64,000 nt of DNA from Halomonas binhaiensis (GCF_008329985.2 NZ_CP038437.2:2294001-2358000); one strand, 5' to 3'; shown: positions 37,936 to 47,405, numbered from the stretch's first letter. Program-made: numbers and translations. Notes: generated by a model not told the origin, from the sequence alone.

Positions 37936-37975
37936 AAATTCACTTTCATCGTCATAAATTGACTTTCCTCGTACT
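37936..37975 (+). repeat. Imperfect 20-bp tandem duplication
   Basis: 37936-37955 and 37956-37975 share 16 of 20 bases, starting AAATT and containing ACTTTC-TCGT. It follows the LytM gene stop and precedes its terminator. Confidence 0.6.
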
Positions 37976-37976
37976 G

Positions 37977-38012
37977 AAAAGGCTGTAACGCGTCATCGCG
38001 TCACAGCCTTTT
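37977..38012 (+). terminator. Terminator after the LytM lipoprotein gene
   Basis: AAAAGGCTGT (37977-37986) pairs with ACAGCCTTTT (38003-38012), and a short inner ACGCG/CGCGT stem adds to it. The A and T runs make it work in both directions. Confidence 0.85.
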
Positions 38013-38098
38013 CATCATCATGTCCCCGAACTGTCATTTGATGACTTCAATCTTGTGTCGATAACAGCTCGAATAGCTTAATTGGCACGAGGAATTCC

Positions 38099-39259
38099 AT
38101 GCGCATTTGTCTGGTCAGCGAAACCTGGTCTCCTGATATCAACGGTGTCGCCCACACGTTGGGCAATATCAGTCGAGAACTGAGAGCTCGTGGCGTCACG
38201 CTGCAACTGGTTCGTCCACGACCAGCCGACCCGCAGGCTCCCAGAGCCGAAGGCATGGAAAACGAGCTACAGGTACGTGGGATGTCCGTGCCGGGCTACA
38301 AGGAAGTGCGTATTGGCTGGCCTGCGGCGGGCAAGATCCGTCAGTTATGGAAACAACAGCGACCAGATGCCGTTTATGTCGCAACCGAAGGCCCATTGGG
38401 TTGGTCTGCCCTGCGTGCAGCAGAACGCATGTCGATTCCCGTAGTCAGCGGGTGGCACACCAACTTCGACCACTATTGCCAGGATTACGGCGTTCCCTGG
38501 ATGGCCCCCGTGGTTCGCAGCCGTCTGCGCCATTTCCACAACCGCTGTGCTGCCACCCTGGTGCCCACGCATCAGCAGGCCCAGGAACTGAGCGCCCTCG
38601 GTTTCGAGCGAGTCAACGTGATGGCACGCGGTATCGATGGTCAGAACTTCGATCCCACCAAGCGCAATCAAGCACTGCGAGACCATTGGGGAGCCGGCCC
38701 TCATCAACCTGTTGCCTTGTATGTGGGACGCCTGGCACCAGAGAAGAACCTGGACCTGTTGCGCGATACGTTTCTCGACATGCTGGAAGCCCGCCCGGAC
38801 ATGCGCCTGGTCATCGTTGGCGATGGCCCGGGACGTGCAGGCCTGGAAAAAGCCCTGCCAGATGCCATCTTCACGGGTTTCATCAGTGCCGAGGAACTGC
38901 CCTCACACTACGCCAGTGCCGATATCTTCATCTTCCCTTCACTGTCCGAGACCTGGGGCAACGTCGTGCTGGAAGCCATGGCCAGCGGCCTGGCTGTCGT
39001 TGCCTTCCGTCACGCAGCTGGTGCTGAGTTGATCAGTCATGACGAGGATGGACTCCAGCTGGCAGCAAACGACCCTGCCGGTTTTCGTCTCGCTGCTGCC
39101 GAACTGTGTCAACAGCAGGCGCGCTATGCACGTCTAGGACGTGCCGCAAGAGAACGTGCCTTGTCTTACCGCTGGCCGGCCATTGCCGAGACCTTCCTCA
39201 ACACTCACCTTAGCGCACGGGAGTCCCACAATGAGATCTCGAACCCCGCAGGTGTTTGA
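38099..39259 (+). CDS. GT4-family glycosyltransferase, possibly glycolipid-forming
   Basis: A 386-residue GT-B enzyme. The N-terminal half starts MRICLVSETWSPDINGVAHT. The C-terminal nucleotide-sugar domain has YVGRLAPEKNLDLL near residue 208 and the EX7E-type site FPSLSETWGNVVLEAMASG near residue 280. The start resembles SqdX/MgtA-like transferases that glycosylate diacylglycerol. A PAP2 phosphatase gene overlaps its 3' end, supporting a role in lipid or exopolysaccharide metabolism (inference). The ATG at 38099 follows ACGAGGAATTCC. The acceptor and sugar are unknown. Confidence 0.85.
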   Translation: MRICLVSETWSPDINGVAHTLGNISRELRARGVTLQLVRPRPADPQAPRAEGMENELQVRGMSVPGYKEVRIGWPAAGKIRQLWKQQRPDAVYVATEGPLGWSALRAAERMSIPVVSGWHTNFDHYCQDYGVPWMAPVVRSRLRHFHNRCAATLVPTHQQAQELSALGFERVNVMARGIDGQNFDPTKRNQALRDHWGAGPHQPVALYVGRLAPEKNLDLLRDTFLDMLEARPDMRLVIVGDGPGRAGLEKALPDAIFTGFISAEELPSHYASADIFIFPSLSETWGNVVLEAMASGLAVVAFRHAAGAELISHDEDGLQLAANDPAGFRLAAAELCQQQARYARLGRAARERALSYRWPAIAETFLNTHLSARESHNEISNPAGV

Positions 39260-39806
39260 CCGACTCGACATGATCGAATGGCATCTCTGCCAGCGCATGG
39301 CTGGATGGAGTATTCATCAACCCTGGCTGATGACGTTGAAGTTGGCCAGCAAGGCAGGAGACTGGCCTCTCTGGGTCGCCTTGATTCTGGCGCAGCCCGC
39401 CATTCATGGCCGCGACATCGGCTTGCGTCTGATGCTCGAATATGCCCTGACCGCTCTGGCAGCCATTGCTGTCTACAAGCTGGTCAAGACGCGCTTGTGC
39501 CGCGAACGCCCCTTCATCACCTTTGGCGGCAGCATTACCTGCAGCGAACCTGCTCGCGACCGGTACAGCTTTCCCAGCGGCCATACCATGCACGCCGTCA
39601 TGTTCTGTGCACTGGTAGCCACCCATGCCCCAACCCTGCTGCCGTGGCTCGCTCCCATTGCAATACTGATCGCCATTTCAAGAGTCGGCCTGGGATTGCA
39701 CTACATCAGTGACGTTCTTGCAGGAGCTCTGCTGGGTTACGGTTTTGCCCAGCTCAACCTGGCGTTGTCGCCCGTACAGGAAGTCATCAGCATCACAGCC
39801 CCTTGA
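39231..39806 (+). CDS. PAP2-family lipid phosphatase
   Basis: 191 residues from the ATG at 39231, inside the end of the glycosyltransferase gene (29-nt overlap). The three PAP2 catalytic motifs are present: KTRLCRERP (KX6RP) near residue 88, SFPSGHT near residue 118 and SRVGLGLHYISD near residue 155. Four or five membrane helices surround them. It would remove phosphate from phosphatidic acid, undecaprenyl pyrophosphate or a similar lipid. A frame opening earlier at 39141 lacks a ribosome binding site. Confidence 0.88.
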   Translation: MRSRTPQVFDRLDMIEWHLCQRMAGWSIHQPWLMTLKLASKAGDWPLWVALILAQPAIHGRDIGLRLMLEYALTALAAIAVYKLVKTRLCRERPFITFGGSITCSEPARDRYSFPSGHTMHAVMFCALVATHAPTLLPWLAPIAILIAISRVGLGLHYISDVLAGALLGYGFAQLNLALSPVQEVISITAP

Positions 39807-39946
39807 TGGATTCACTGCATCTCCTTCCGATGCCGTGAAAGATGGTGATGAAATAAAAGAAGGTGGTGAAACAAGCGCCAGCATAATGGCAATGTCTGCT
39901 CGTACACACGCTGGTCAGGACATTGACGCGCAAGTATGCTCGGAGG

Positions 39947-40522
39947 ATGCATAGCTCGATCCTGACATCACCTCCTCTGACATATATCGGCAACTTTCTT
40001 CCCTCCGAGGAAGCTGACGACTTGCTTGCGACGCTAAGTCACCAGCTCGATTGGCAGCGCCCTAGTCTCAGACTGTACGGCAAGGAACACCCCATTCCGC
40101 GCCAGCAGGTATGGATGGGTGATTGCCACTACCGTTATTCTGGACAGATGTTCGCTCCAGAGCCCTGGCACCCTCGCGTGGAACAGATTCGTCAACGGCT
40201 GGAACAACAGTTGGCGCCCTATCGTTTCAACAGTGTCCTGCTCAATCGCTACTGCGACGGTAGTGAACGCATGGGCTGGCATAGTGATAACGAACCAGAG
40301 CTGGGAAATACCCCCTGCATAGCTTCCATCAGCCTAGGAAGTTGCCGCCCACTTCGCTGGCGCTGGAAAGATCGTTCCGAGCCTTCTTTCAATACCTGGC
40401 TGGAACATGGCAGCCTGCTGGTGATGGGGCCAGGGGTTCAAGAACGCCTGGAGCATGCCCTGCTGCCCCGCAAGATCGCTGGACAAAGAATCAACCTGAC
40501 GTTTCGCTGGATCGAGCGGTAA
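39947..40522 (+). CDS. AlkB-like 2-oxoglutarate/Fe(II) dioxygenase
   Basis: 191 residues from the ATG at 39947. The jelly-roll core has the Fe ligands in GWHSDNEPELG (HxD near residue 107) and a later His in LEHALLP near residue 168. It ends with the 2-oxoglutarate Arg pair in RINLTFRWI. The QVWMGDCHYRYSG segment and spacing resemble the ALKBH2/3 branch that repairs N1-methyladenine and N3-methylcytosine. The start is uncertain: GGAGG touches the ATG directly, and a TTG at 39923 is possible. Its stop codon is the first unit of a heptamer repeat. Confidence 0.87.
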   Translation: MHSSILTSPPLTYIGNFLPSEEADDLLATLSHQLDWQRPSLRLYGKEHPIPRQQVWMGDCHYRYSGQMFAPEPWHPRVEQIRQRLEQQLAPYRFNSVLLNRYCDGSERMGWHSDNEPELGNTPCIASISLGSCRPLRWRWKDRSEPSFNTWLEHGSLLVMGPGVQERLEHALLPRKIAGQRINLTFRWIER

Positions 40523-40585
40523 GCGGTAAGCGGTAAGCGGTAAGCGGTAAGCGGTAAGCGGTAAGCGGTAAGCGGTAAGCGGTAA
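40516..40585 (+). repeat. Heptanucleotide tandem repeat GCGGTAA x10
   Basis: Ten perfect copies run from 40516 to 40585. The first TAA is the stop codon of the AlkB-like gene, so changes in copy number would not alter the protein. Confidence 0.97.
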
Positions 40586-40639
40586 GCCAGCAGTATCCTG
40601 TCATGGCCTGACCCCATGCAATACATGGCACCTCACGAG

Positions 40640-40673
40640 AAAGCCCCTGCAGTTCGATCACTGCAGGGGCTTT
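40640..40673. terminator. Bidirectional terminator between the AlkB-like gene and gcvT
   Basis: A 14-bp stem (40640-40653 with 40660-40673) with a 6-nt loop, flanked by AAA on the left and TTT on the right. It serves two convergent genes. Confidence 0.88.
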
Positions 40674-40714
40674 CACTTGGTGCCTGAGCTCATTGCTTAA
40701 AGCTTACGGCTTAC

Positions 40715-40756
40715 AGCTCGTAGCTCGTAGCTCGTAGCTCGTAGCTCGTAGCTCAC
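40715..40756 (+). repeat. Heptanucleotide tandem repeat AGCTCGT x5 plus a partial copy
   Basis: Five copies of AGCTCGT from 40715 to 40749 are followed by AGCTCAC. It lies between the terminator and the gcvT stop codon. Confidence 0.95.
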
Positions 40757-40760
40757 AAAT

Positions 40761-41885
40761 TTAACCCCGATAATATCCCGGTGTGATCACTGGCATCTTC
40801 GTGACTAGCATCGGCAGGCGCTTGCCACGCACTTCAGCGTATACGGTGGTACCGATTTCCGCATGGGAGAGATTGACATAGCCCATCGCCACCGGCTTGC
40901 CCACCGAAGGACCGAAGCCACCTGATGTCACCTGTCCCAGACGCTCGCCATCGTCACTATAGAGCTCAGCACCTTCACGTACCGGGGCACGACCTTCGCC
41001 AAGCAGGCCGACCCGCTTGCGCTGCTGGCTCTTGCTGGCAATCTGCTTCAGTATCACATCGGCACCAGGGAAACCGCCTTCTCGTTCGCCACCATTCCGG
41101 CGGGACTTGCCGACAGCCCAGATCAAGCCAGCCTCTGCAGGGGTCGTCGTCGTATCGATGTCATGACCATACAGACACAGACCCGCTTCCAGACGCAACG
41201 AATCGCGCGCTCCCAGACCAATGGCCTCGACCTCTTCCTGCGCCAGCAGCAAGCGGGCCAGCGCTTCCGTCTGTTCTGCCGCGACAGAAATCTCGAAGCC
41301 ATCCTCACCGGTATAGCCACTGCGGCTCACCCATACCGGGATGCCATCAATGTCAAAGCGCCCATGTTGCATGAACACCAGCTTGCATGCCTCGGGACAC
41401 AGACGCTCCATCACTTCGGCAGTCTTCGGTCCCTGGATGGCCAACAGACCCCGCTCCACGACGTCAATATCGTGATGAGGCAAGCCTACCCGCAAATGCG
41501 CCTCATCCTGCTCACGGCAAGCAGCGTTGACCACCATATAGACATGATCACCAGCATTGACGACCATCAGGTCATCGAGAATACCGCCCTGATCATTGGT
41601 AAACAGACCATAGCGCTGCATACCCTCCGGCAGGTCTACCAGGTCGGCACATACCAGACGTTCCAGTGCGGCCAGAGGCTCCTCCCCACGAATCAGAACT
41701 TGCGCCATGTGCGAGACGTCGAACAGACCACAGGCAGTCCGGGTGTGTTCATGTTCCTTCTTGACCCCCAACGGATACTGCACAGGCATGTCATATCCCG
41801 CAAAGGGCACCATCCTGGCACCCAGTTCCTGGTGCAGGGCGTGAAGCGGAGTCGTCTTGAGGTCACTCATGGCGTTTTCACTCAT
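40761..41885 (-). CDS. gcvT: Aminomethyltransferase, glycine cleavage T protein
   Basis: 374 residues with the T-protein folds: GARMVPFAGYDMPVQYP near residue 22, YGLFTNDQGGILDDLMV near residue 92, the YTGEDGFEIS segment near residue 197 and LCLYGHDIDTTTTP near residue 240. It transfers the methylene unit from the H-protein arm to tetrahydrofolate and releases ammonia. Start ATG at 41885, or the in-frame ATG at 41870 (MSDLKTTPLHALH); neither has a strong site. It lies 53 nt downstream of the symporter gene, in the same direction. Confidence 0.95.
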   Translation of the reverse strand: MSENAMSDLKTTPLHALHQELGARMVPFAGYDMPVQYPLGVKKEHEHTRTACGLFDVSHMAQVLIRGEEPLAALERLVCADLVDLPEGMQRYGLFTNDQGGILDDLMVVNAGDHVYMVVNAACREQDEAHLRVGLPHHDIDVVERGLLAIQGPKTAEVMERLCPEACKLVFMQHGRFDIDGIPVWVSRSGYTGEDGFEISVAAEQTEALARLLLAQEEVEAIGLGARDSLRLEAGLCLYGHDIDTTTTPAEAGLIWAVGKSRRNGGEREGGFPGADVILKQIASKSQQRKRVGLLGEGRAPVREGAELYSDDGERLGQVTSGGFGPSVGKPVAMGYVNLSHAEIGTTVYAEVRGKRLPMLVTKMPVITPGYYRG

Positions 41886-41938
41886 CGATTATGGAGTACT
41901 GCCCCACTGGGCAACCTGGATTGCCCTGTGGAGTTTGC

Positions 41939-43330
41939 TCAGGATTTGTCGTGGTTGAGATCTTCGCCCGGCAGAACGTCCTTGCCGTCGAAGTAGTCCT
42001 TGGTCAGCTTGAAGACCACCGGCGACAACAGTGCCAGGGCAATCAGGTTGGGAATGGCCATCATGGCGTTGAAGGTATCGGCCATCAGCCAGATGAATCC
42101 CAGTTTGGCAACGGCACCCAGCGGCACGGCCAGCACGAACAGGACGCGATAGATCATGATCGAGCGTGTGCCGAAAAGGTACTGGAAACACTTCTCACCG
42201 TAGAAGGACCAGCCCAGAATCGTGGTGAAGGCAAAGACGGCCAGCGCAATGGCAACGATATACTGACCGGCACCAGACAGCGCATTGTCGAACGACAGCG
42301 CCGTCAGAGACGCGCCTTCCTCGCCCGTTAGCCACACCGGAGCGGTCAGGATGACCAGAGCGGTAATAGAGCAGACCATGATGGTATCGATGAAAGTACC
42401 GAGCATGGCAATCAGGCCCTGACGCACTGGATTCTTGGTCTGGGCTGCCGCGTGGGCGATAGGAGCACTACCCAAGCCTGCTTCGTTAGAAAAGATGCCG
42501 CGAGCTACACCGAAACGAATGGCGGCCATGACTGCAGCACCAGCAAAACCCCCAGCAGCGGCATGCGGGTTGAAGGCATAGGTGAAGATGCTAGCGAAAG
42601 CAGCACCAATGTGCTCAGCGTTGATGGCCAGAACCACCAGGCCTGCTGCGATATAGGCGATACCCATGATCGGGACCAGCTTACCGGCCACCTTGGCGAT
42701 ACGCTTGATCCCGCCAAGAATTACCGCACCAGAAAGCACCATCAGGACCACACCAGTGAGCCAATGGGGAATGCTGAAGCTCGATGCCAAGGCATCTGCC
42801 ACAGAGTTGGACTGTACGGTGTTGCCGATGCCAAAGGCCGCGATGGCACCAAAGAAGGCGAACAGGCCGCCCAACCAGGCCCACTTCTGACCCAGGCCAT
42901 TCTTGATGTAGAACATCGGACCACCGATGTGGTAACCGTTCTCGTCGGTCTCGCGATAGCGCACTGCCAGAACGGCTTCGGAGAACTTGGTCGCCATGCC
43001 TACCAGTGCTGTGATCCACATCCAGAACACAGCGCCTGGCCCCCCCAGGGCAATAGCGGTGGCCACACCTGCGATGTTACCGGTACCGATAGTGGCAGAC
43101 AGAGCCGTCATCAGGGCATTGAACGGAGACACTTCCCCATCTTCTGCCTTCGCCCCAGCCTTCCCATCCCGGCCCGCCCACATCAGCTTGAAGCCCATGC
43201 CGAGCTTACGAATCGGCAACAGCTTCAAGCCCAATTGCAGATAGATACCAACCCCGAGCAACAGGATCAGCATCAACGGCCCCCAGACCACACCATTGAT
43301 GGCGGTGAAGATATTAGTAAGTGTTTCCAC
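41939..43330 (-). CDS. AGCS-family sodium:alanine/glycine symporter
   Basis: 463 residues from a GTG at 43330 with GGGAGACTTCC upstream; the longer frame before it is not protein-like. About eleven membrane helices. The AGCS signature LSATIGTGNIAGVATAIALG is near residue 83, and a GVARGIFSNEAGLGSAPIAH block lies near residue 285. It imports alanine or glycine with Na+. Placed directly before gcvT, it probably supplies glycine to the cleavage system (inference). Na+ coupling suits a halophile. Confidence 0.92.
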   Translation of the reverse strand: METLTNIFTAINGVVWGPLMLILLLGVGIYLQLGLKLLPIRKLGMGFKLMWAGRDGKAGAKAEDGEVSPFNALMTALSATIGTGNIAGVATAIALGGPGAVFWMWITALVGMATKFSEAVLAVRYRETDENGYHIGGPMFYIKNGLGQKWAWLGGLFAFFGAIAAFGIGNTVQSNSVADALASSFSIPHWLTGVVLMVLSGAVILGGIKRIAKVAGKLVPIMGIAYIAAGLVVLAINAEHIGAAFASIFTYAFNPHAAAGGFAGAAVMAAIRFGVARGIFSNEAGLGSAPIAHAAAQTKNPVRQGLIAMLGTFIDTIMVCSITALVILTAPVWLTGEEGASLTALSFDNALSGAGQYIVAIALAVFAFTTILGWSFYGEKCFQYLFGTRSIMIYRVLFVLAVPLGAVAKLGFIWLMADTFNAMMAIPNLIALALLSPVVFKLTKDYFDGKDVLPGEDLNHDKS

Positions 43331-43870
43331 GGAAGTCTCCCTTGTATCAGGACTTGTTGTTATGCACTGCCGAAGGAGCCTTGACCTTAACGGACGAAAG
43401 TACGGCGGAAGAGGCTCCTGATGGCAATATCGACAATGCGGACCCGCATACCATAGCGGATACTGCCGGGACCGCACAGATTCTCCGGTCCACGCTGTAA
43501 ATCCGCACGCGCTTCTGCCTCAATTTCAAAACTCACGCCCGTGTTTTCCTATTGGAAACTTCGTGCACCATAGAGCCATCGCAACCACTTGGCAATGCTT
43601 CTTTACGCTTCTCTGAACAGCAATATAGTCCAGCGATACGGCCACCAGAAACATGCTTTCCCGGCCTGCCATAAGCCGGTATACCTCTATCTGCCTGGAT
43701 TCTTTCGCTCGACACTGGACGAAGGCCGCGAGTCGTTCCACTCTTGTCCATTGAAGAAGGACGCCGGCAGCCACTTTCTGCGCTCTTTCTTCATATCCAG
43801 ACTCGCCAAACGCCGAATTTGGCGTTAGCATGCGCGAAACCGGTAAACCTTTTTCGTATAGGAAATCGTG
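43331..43870. other. 540-nt divergent control region of the symporter-gcvT and gcvH-gcvP units
   Basis: No convincing gene. Leftward, the symporter leader could fold: 43374-43380 pairs with 43413-43419, and 43469-43474 pairs with 43486-43491. Rightward, a small hairpin (43809-43814 with 43821-43826) lies 45 nt before gcvH. I looked for a glycine riboswitch on both strands. I found CCGAAGGAGC near 43370, but not the paired aptamer elements. Confidence 0.5.
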
Positions 43871-44263
43871 ATGAGCTCAATTCCCGCCAATCTTCGCTAC
43901 GTTGATAGCCATGAGTGGATCCAGGACAACGGTGACGGCACCGTGACCATTGGCATCACTGATCACGCACAGGAATCTCTCGGCGACGTGGTGTTCGTCG
44001 AACTCCCCGAAGTCGGTAGCAGCCTGAACAAAGGCGACGAGTTCGGCGTCATTGAATCCGTCAAGGCTGCGTCTGATCTCTATGCTCCGCTGGACGGAGA
44101 GGTCGTCGAAGTCAATGAAGGCCTGGAAGACGCACCGGAAACTGTCAACGATTCTCCCTATGGAGACGGCTGGATTCTCAAGCTTCGTATCGAAGACTCC
44201 AGCGCTCTCGACGAGCTGCTCGATGCGGATGCCTATCAGGCTGTTGTCGATGCCGAAGGCTGA
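43871..44263 (+). CDS. gcvH: Glycine cleavage H protein
   Basis: 130 residues. The lipoyl-acceptor Lys is in [17 protein letters not shown] near residue 66, flanked by the usual H-protein strands ([20 protein letters not shown]). The lipoyl arm carries the aminomethyl intermediate between the P, T and L proteins. ATG at 43871 is preferred to the adjoining GTG at 43868, because AGGAAATCGTG gives better spacing. The protein is strongly acidic, as is common in halophiles. gcvP follows 103 nt downstream. Confidence 0.97.
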   Translation: MSSIPANLRYVDSHEWIQDNGDGTVTIGITDHAQESLGDVVFVELPEVGSSLNKGDEFGVIESVKAASDLYAPLDGEVVEVNEGLEDAPETVNDSPYGDGWILKLRIEDSSALDELLDADAYQAVVDAEG

Positions 44264-44294
44264 TTGCCGCCAGCCTTGAAAAACCTTTGCGGGA

Positions 44295-44325
44295 AAGGGC
44301 CGGCCGTCATACCTCTCCGGCCCTT
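44295..44325 (+). terminator. Weak hairpin between gcvH and gcvP
   Basis: AAGGGCCGG (44295-44303) pairs with CCGGCCCTT (44317-44325), with a 13-nt loop followed by CTCTTGTC. It may reduce readthrough into gcvP or stabilise the gcvH mRNA. Confidence 0.5.
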
Positions 44326-44366
44326 CTCTTGTCGCTCCTCCAACCTTCACGCTACCAGGGTGTTCC

Positions 44367-47261
44367 ATGGCTTTTGATAAACGCCGCTTGGCCGAACTGG
44401 CCGATCATGATGCCTTCATTCGACGTCACAATGGACCGCACGCGGCCGATAAGGCCGCCATGCTGTCGGCCTTGGATCTCGGTAACGTGGAAGCGTTGAT
44501 CGACAAGACTGTTCCTGCAAACATTCGTCTCGGTCGCGAGCTGGATCTTGATCCTCCCAAGGCCGAGGCAGAAGCGCTCGACTATCTTTACCGACTGGCA
44601 CGCCAGAACCGTGTCGCCAAGAGCTATATCGGCCAGGGTTACTACGACACTCACCTGCCTGCCGTCATCCAGCGCAATGTGCTGGAAAACCCGGGCTGGT
44701 ACACCGCATATACACCTTATCAGCCGGAAATCTCCCAAGGTCGCCTGGAAGGCTTGCTCAACTTCCAGCAGATGGTCATGGACCTGACGGGTATGGAGCT
44801 GGCCAACGCTTCCCTTCTCGACGAGGCCACCGCCGCAGCTGAGGCCATGGCGCTTTGCCAGCGCGCCAACAAGAAGAGCAAGAGTAACGCCTTCTTTGTC
44901 GCCGATGATGTCTTCCCGCAGACGCTTGACGTCATACGCACCCGTGCCGATGGTTTCGGTTTCGACGTCATCACCGGTCCGGCCGATACCTTGGCCGATC
45001 ACGATGTCTTCGGCGCTCTGATTCAGTATCCGGGCAACGATGGCAAGGTCCACGACATTGCCAGATTGCTGGAAACTGCCAAGGCCAAGGGCATCATGAC
45101 CGCCGTGGCAACCGATCTGATGGCGCTGGTTCTGCTCAAGGAGCCTGGTGCACTGGGAGCCGATATCGTACTCGGTTCTTCCCAGCGCTTCGGCGTGCCC
45201 ATGGGCTTCGGTGGCCCACATGCCGCCTTCTTTGCTACTACGGACAAGCTCAAGCGTTCCATTCCAGGGCGTATCATCGGGGTTTCCAAGGATGCACGCG
45301 GCAATACTGCCCTGCGCATGGCCATGCAGACCCGCGAGCAGCATATCCGCCGCGAGAAGGCCACTTCCAATATCTGTACCGCCCAGGCACTGCTGGCCAA
45401 CATCGCTGGCTTCTATGCGGTCTACCATGGCGCTGAAGGTCTGCGCACCATCGCCGGTCGTATTCATCGCCTGACCACCATCCTTGCTGAAGGGCTCAAG
45501 CAGAAAGGCGTACAACTCGCCAACGACAGCTGGTTCGATACTCTGCGTCTCACTGCTGTCGACGCTGGCAAGATTCACGGTCGGGCCATGACCCTCGAGC
45601 TCAATCTGCGTTACTTCGATAACGGTGATGTGGGCGTCAGCCTCGACGAAACCACTACCGCTCATGATCTCGACGCCCTGTTCGATGTGCTGCTGGGTGA
45701 TGAACATGGGCTGGGAGTACGTGAGCTGGATGACGCAGTACTCGCTACCAAGGCTACCGGTGTTCCTGCAGGAAACGAGCGCGAAAGCGACTTCCTCGAC
45801 CACCCGACCTTCAAGCGCTACCGCAGCGAAACGGAAATGCTGCGCTATCTCAAGCGCCTGGAAAACAAGGACCTGTCGCTGGCCAATGCCATGATCCCAC
45901 TGGGTTCATGCACCATGAAGCTCAACGCGACGACTGAAATGATGCCGATCACCTGGCCGGAATTCGCGCGTATTCACCCCTTCGCGCCTTCCGATCAAGT
46001 TGCCGGATACCGTCAGATGATCGGCGAGCTGGCCGCGTTTCTGGTGGAAATCACTGGCTATGATCACATCTCCATGCAGCCAAACTCCGGTGCCCAGGGA
46101 GAATACGCCGGCCTGATGGCCATCCGTCGCTACCAGGCTGCCCAGGGACAAGGACACCGCAATGTGTGCCTGATTCCAAGCTCCGCCCATGGTACCAACC
46201 CGGCATCTGCCGCCATGTGCAGCATGAAAGTCGTCGTGGTTGAATGTGACGAAGCGGGCAACATCGATCTGACAGACCTGCGCAACAAGGCTGAGCAGCA
46301 TGCCAACGACCTTTCCGCCATCATGCTGACCTACCCTTCCACCCATGGAGTCTTCGAGGAAGGGGTGCGCGAGGCTTGCGAGATCGTTCACTCCCACGGC
46401 GGCCAGGTGTATGTCGATGGCGCCAATATGAACGCTCAGGTCGGTATCGCCCGTCCTGGCGACTTTGGCGGTGATGTTTCCCACCTCAACCTGCACAAGA
46501 CGTTCTGCATCCCGCATGGCGGCGGCGGTCCGGGCATGGGGCCGATTGGTGTCAAGGCCCACCTGGCGCCTTATGTCTCCAATCACGTGGTGACGCCGTT
46601 GGAAGGTGTTGAACCAGATTCCGGTGCGGTATCTGCTGCTGCCTTTGGCTCCGCCCTGATCCTGCCGATCTCCTGGGCGTACATCAAGATGATGGGCGCT
46701 CGCGGCCTGCGCGAAGCCACTGAACTGGCTATTCTGGGCGCCAATTACATTGCCAAGCGCCTGGAGCCTCATTACCCCGTGCTTTACAAGGGCTCCAACG
46801 GCACCGTGGCCCACGAATGCATCATCGATATCCGCCCGCTCAAGGCCGAGTCTGGCATCAGTGAAGAAGATATCGCCAAGCGCCTGATGGATTACGGCTT
46901 CCACGCGCCGACCATGTCCTTTCCCGTGCCGGGAACACTGATGATCGAGCCGACCGAATCTGAGTCGCTTTATGAGCTGGATCGTTTCTGTGATGCCATG
47001 ATTGCCATCCGCAAGGAAGTAGCCAAAGTACAGAGCGGCGAGTGGCCTATTGAAGACAATCCTCTGGTCCATGCCCCTCATACCATGGCCGACCTGATGG
47101 ATAGTGACTGGAACCGTGCCTATTCCCGGGAAACAGGGGCGTTCCCGTCAGAAGCAGTCAAGGCGGCCAAGTACTGGCCAGCAGTCAATCGCGTCGACAA
47201 TGTACTGGGCGATCGTCAGTTGATCTGCACTTGCCCCAGCATTGACGAATACCGCGACTGA
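44367..47261 (+). CDS. gcvP: Glycine dehydrogenase (decarboxylating), P protein
   Basis: A 964-residue fused P protein (both halves in one chain, as in E. coli, 957). The N-terminal half starts with [23 protein letters not shown]. The C-terminal half carries the pyridoxal-phosphate Lys in [19 protein letters not shown] near residue 710. It decarboxylates glycine and loads the methylamine on GcvH. It follows gcvH on the same strand. ATG at 44367; it ends before a strong hairpin. Confidence 0.98.
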   Translation: MAFDKRRLAELADHDAFIRRHNGPHAADKAAMLSALDLGNVEALIDKTVPANIRLGRELDLDPPKAEAEALDYLYRLARQNRVAKSYIGQGYYDTHLPAVIQRNVLENPGWYTAYTPYQPEISQGRLEGLLNFQQMVMDLTGMELANASLLDEATAAAEAMALCQRANKKSKSNAFFVADDVFPQTLDVIRTRADGFGFDVITGPADTLADHDVFGALIQYPGNDGKVHDIARLLETAKAKGIMTAVATDLMALVLLKEPGALGADIVLGSSQRFGVPMGFGGPHAAFFATTDKLKRSIPGRIIGVSKDARGNTALRMAMQTREQHIRREKATSNICTAQALLANIAGFYAVYHGAEGLRTIAGRIHRLTTILAEGLKQKGVQLANDSWFDTLRLTAVDAGKIHGRAMTLELNLRYFDNGDVGVSLDETTTAHDLDALFDVLLGDEHGLGVRELDDAVLATKATGVPAGNERESDFLDHPTFKRYRSETEMLRYLKRLENKDLSLANAMIPLGSCTMKLNATTEMMPITWPEFARIHPFAPSDQVAGYRQMIGELAAFLVEITGYDHISMQPNSGAQGEYAGLMAIRRYQAAQGQGHRNVCLIPSSAHGTNPASAAMCSMKVVVVECDEAGNIDLTDLRNKAEQHANDLSAIMLTYPSTHGVFEEGVREACEIVHSHGGQVYVDGANMNAQVGIARPGDFGGDVSHLNLHKTFCIPHGGGGPGMGPIGVKAHLAPYVSNHVVTPLEGVEPDSGAVSAAAFGSALILPISWAYIKMMGARGLREATELAILGANYIAKRLEPHYPVLYKGSNGTVAHECIIDIRPLKAESGISEEDIAKRLMDYGFHAPTMSFPVPGTLMIEPTESESLYELDRFCDAMIAIRKEVAKVQSGEWPIEDNPLVHAPHTMADLMDSDWNRAYSRETGAFPSEAVKAAKYWPAVNRVDNVLGDRQLICTCPSIDEYRD

Positions 47262-47300
47262 TTGAACCTGCCTGCAGCGATGCGGCTAGCACGTTGAAAC

Positions 47301-47328
47301 ACGACACCCCGCCATGGCGGGGTGTCGT
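47301..47328. terminator. Bidirectional terminator after gcvP
   Basis: A 13-bp inverted repeat (47301-47313 with 47316-47328) between convergent genes. Confidence 0.8.
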
Positions 47329-47373
47329 CGTCTTGCAGGCATCAACTTTAATGGCAACCTGACCGTGATGATA

Positions 47374-47405
47374 TCCTGATCTTGGTATCTCCTGGTCTTG
47401 GTATC
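47374..47405 (+). repeat. 16-bp tandem duplication over the LysR stop codon
   Basis: TCCTGATCTTGGTATC (47374-47389) is followed directly by TCCTGGTCTTGGTATC (47390-47405), with one mismatch. The LysR gene stop (47404-47406) lies at its right end. Confidence 0.85.

Noticed and set aside
40516..40756. CRISPR array
   Set aside because: The repeats are 7 bp with no spacers, and no cas genes are present. They are simple tandem repeats.
43526..43831. 101-residue open frame in the gcv control region
   Set aside because: No ribosome binding site, atypical composition and no domain pattern.
43331..43870. Glycine riboswitch
   Set aside because: A CCGAAGGAGC-like string is present near 43370, but the other conserved aptamer segments and the usual tandem layout were not found on either strand.
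44352..45803. 483-residue open frame antisense to gcvP
   Set aside because: Its composition reflects the codon bias of gcvP. No start signal or recognised domain.
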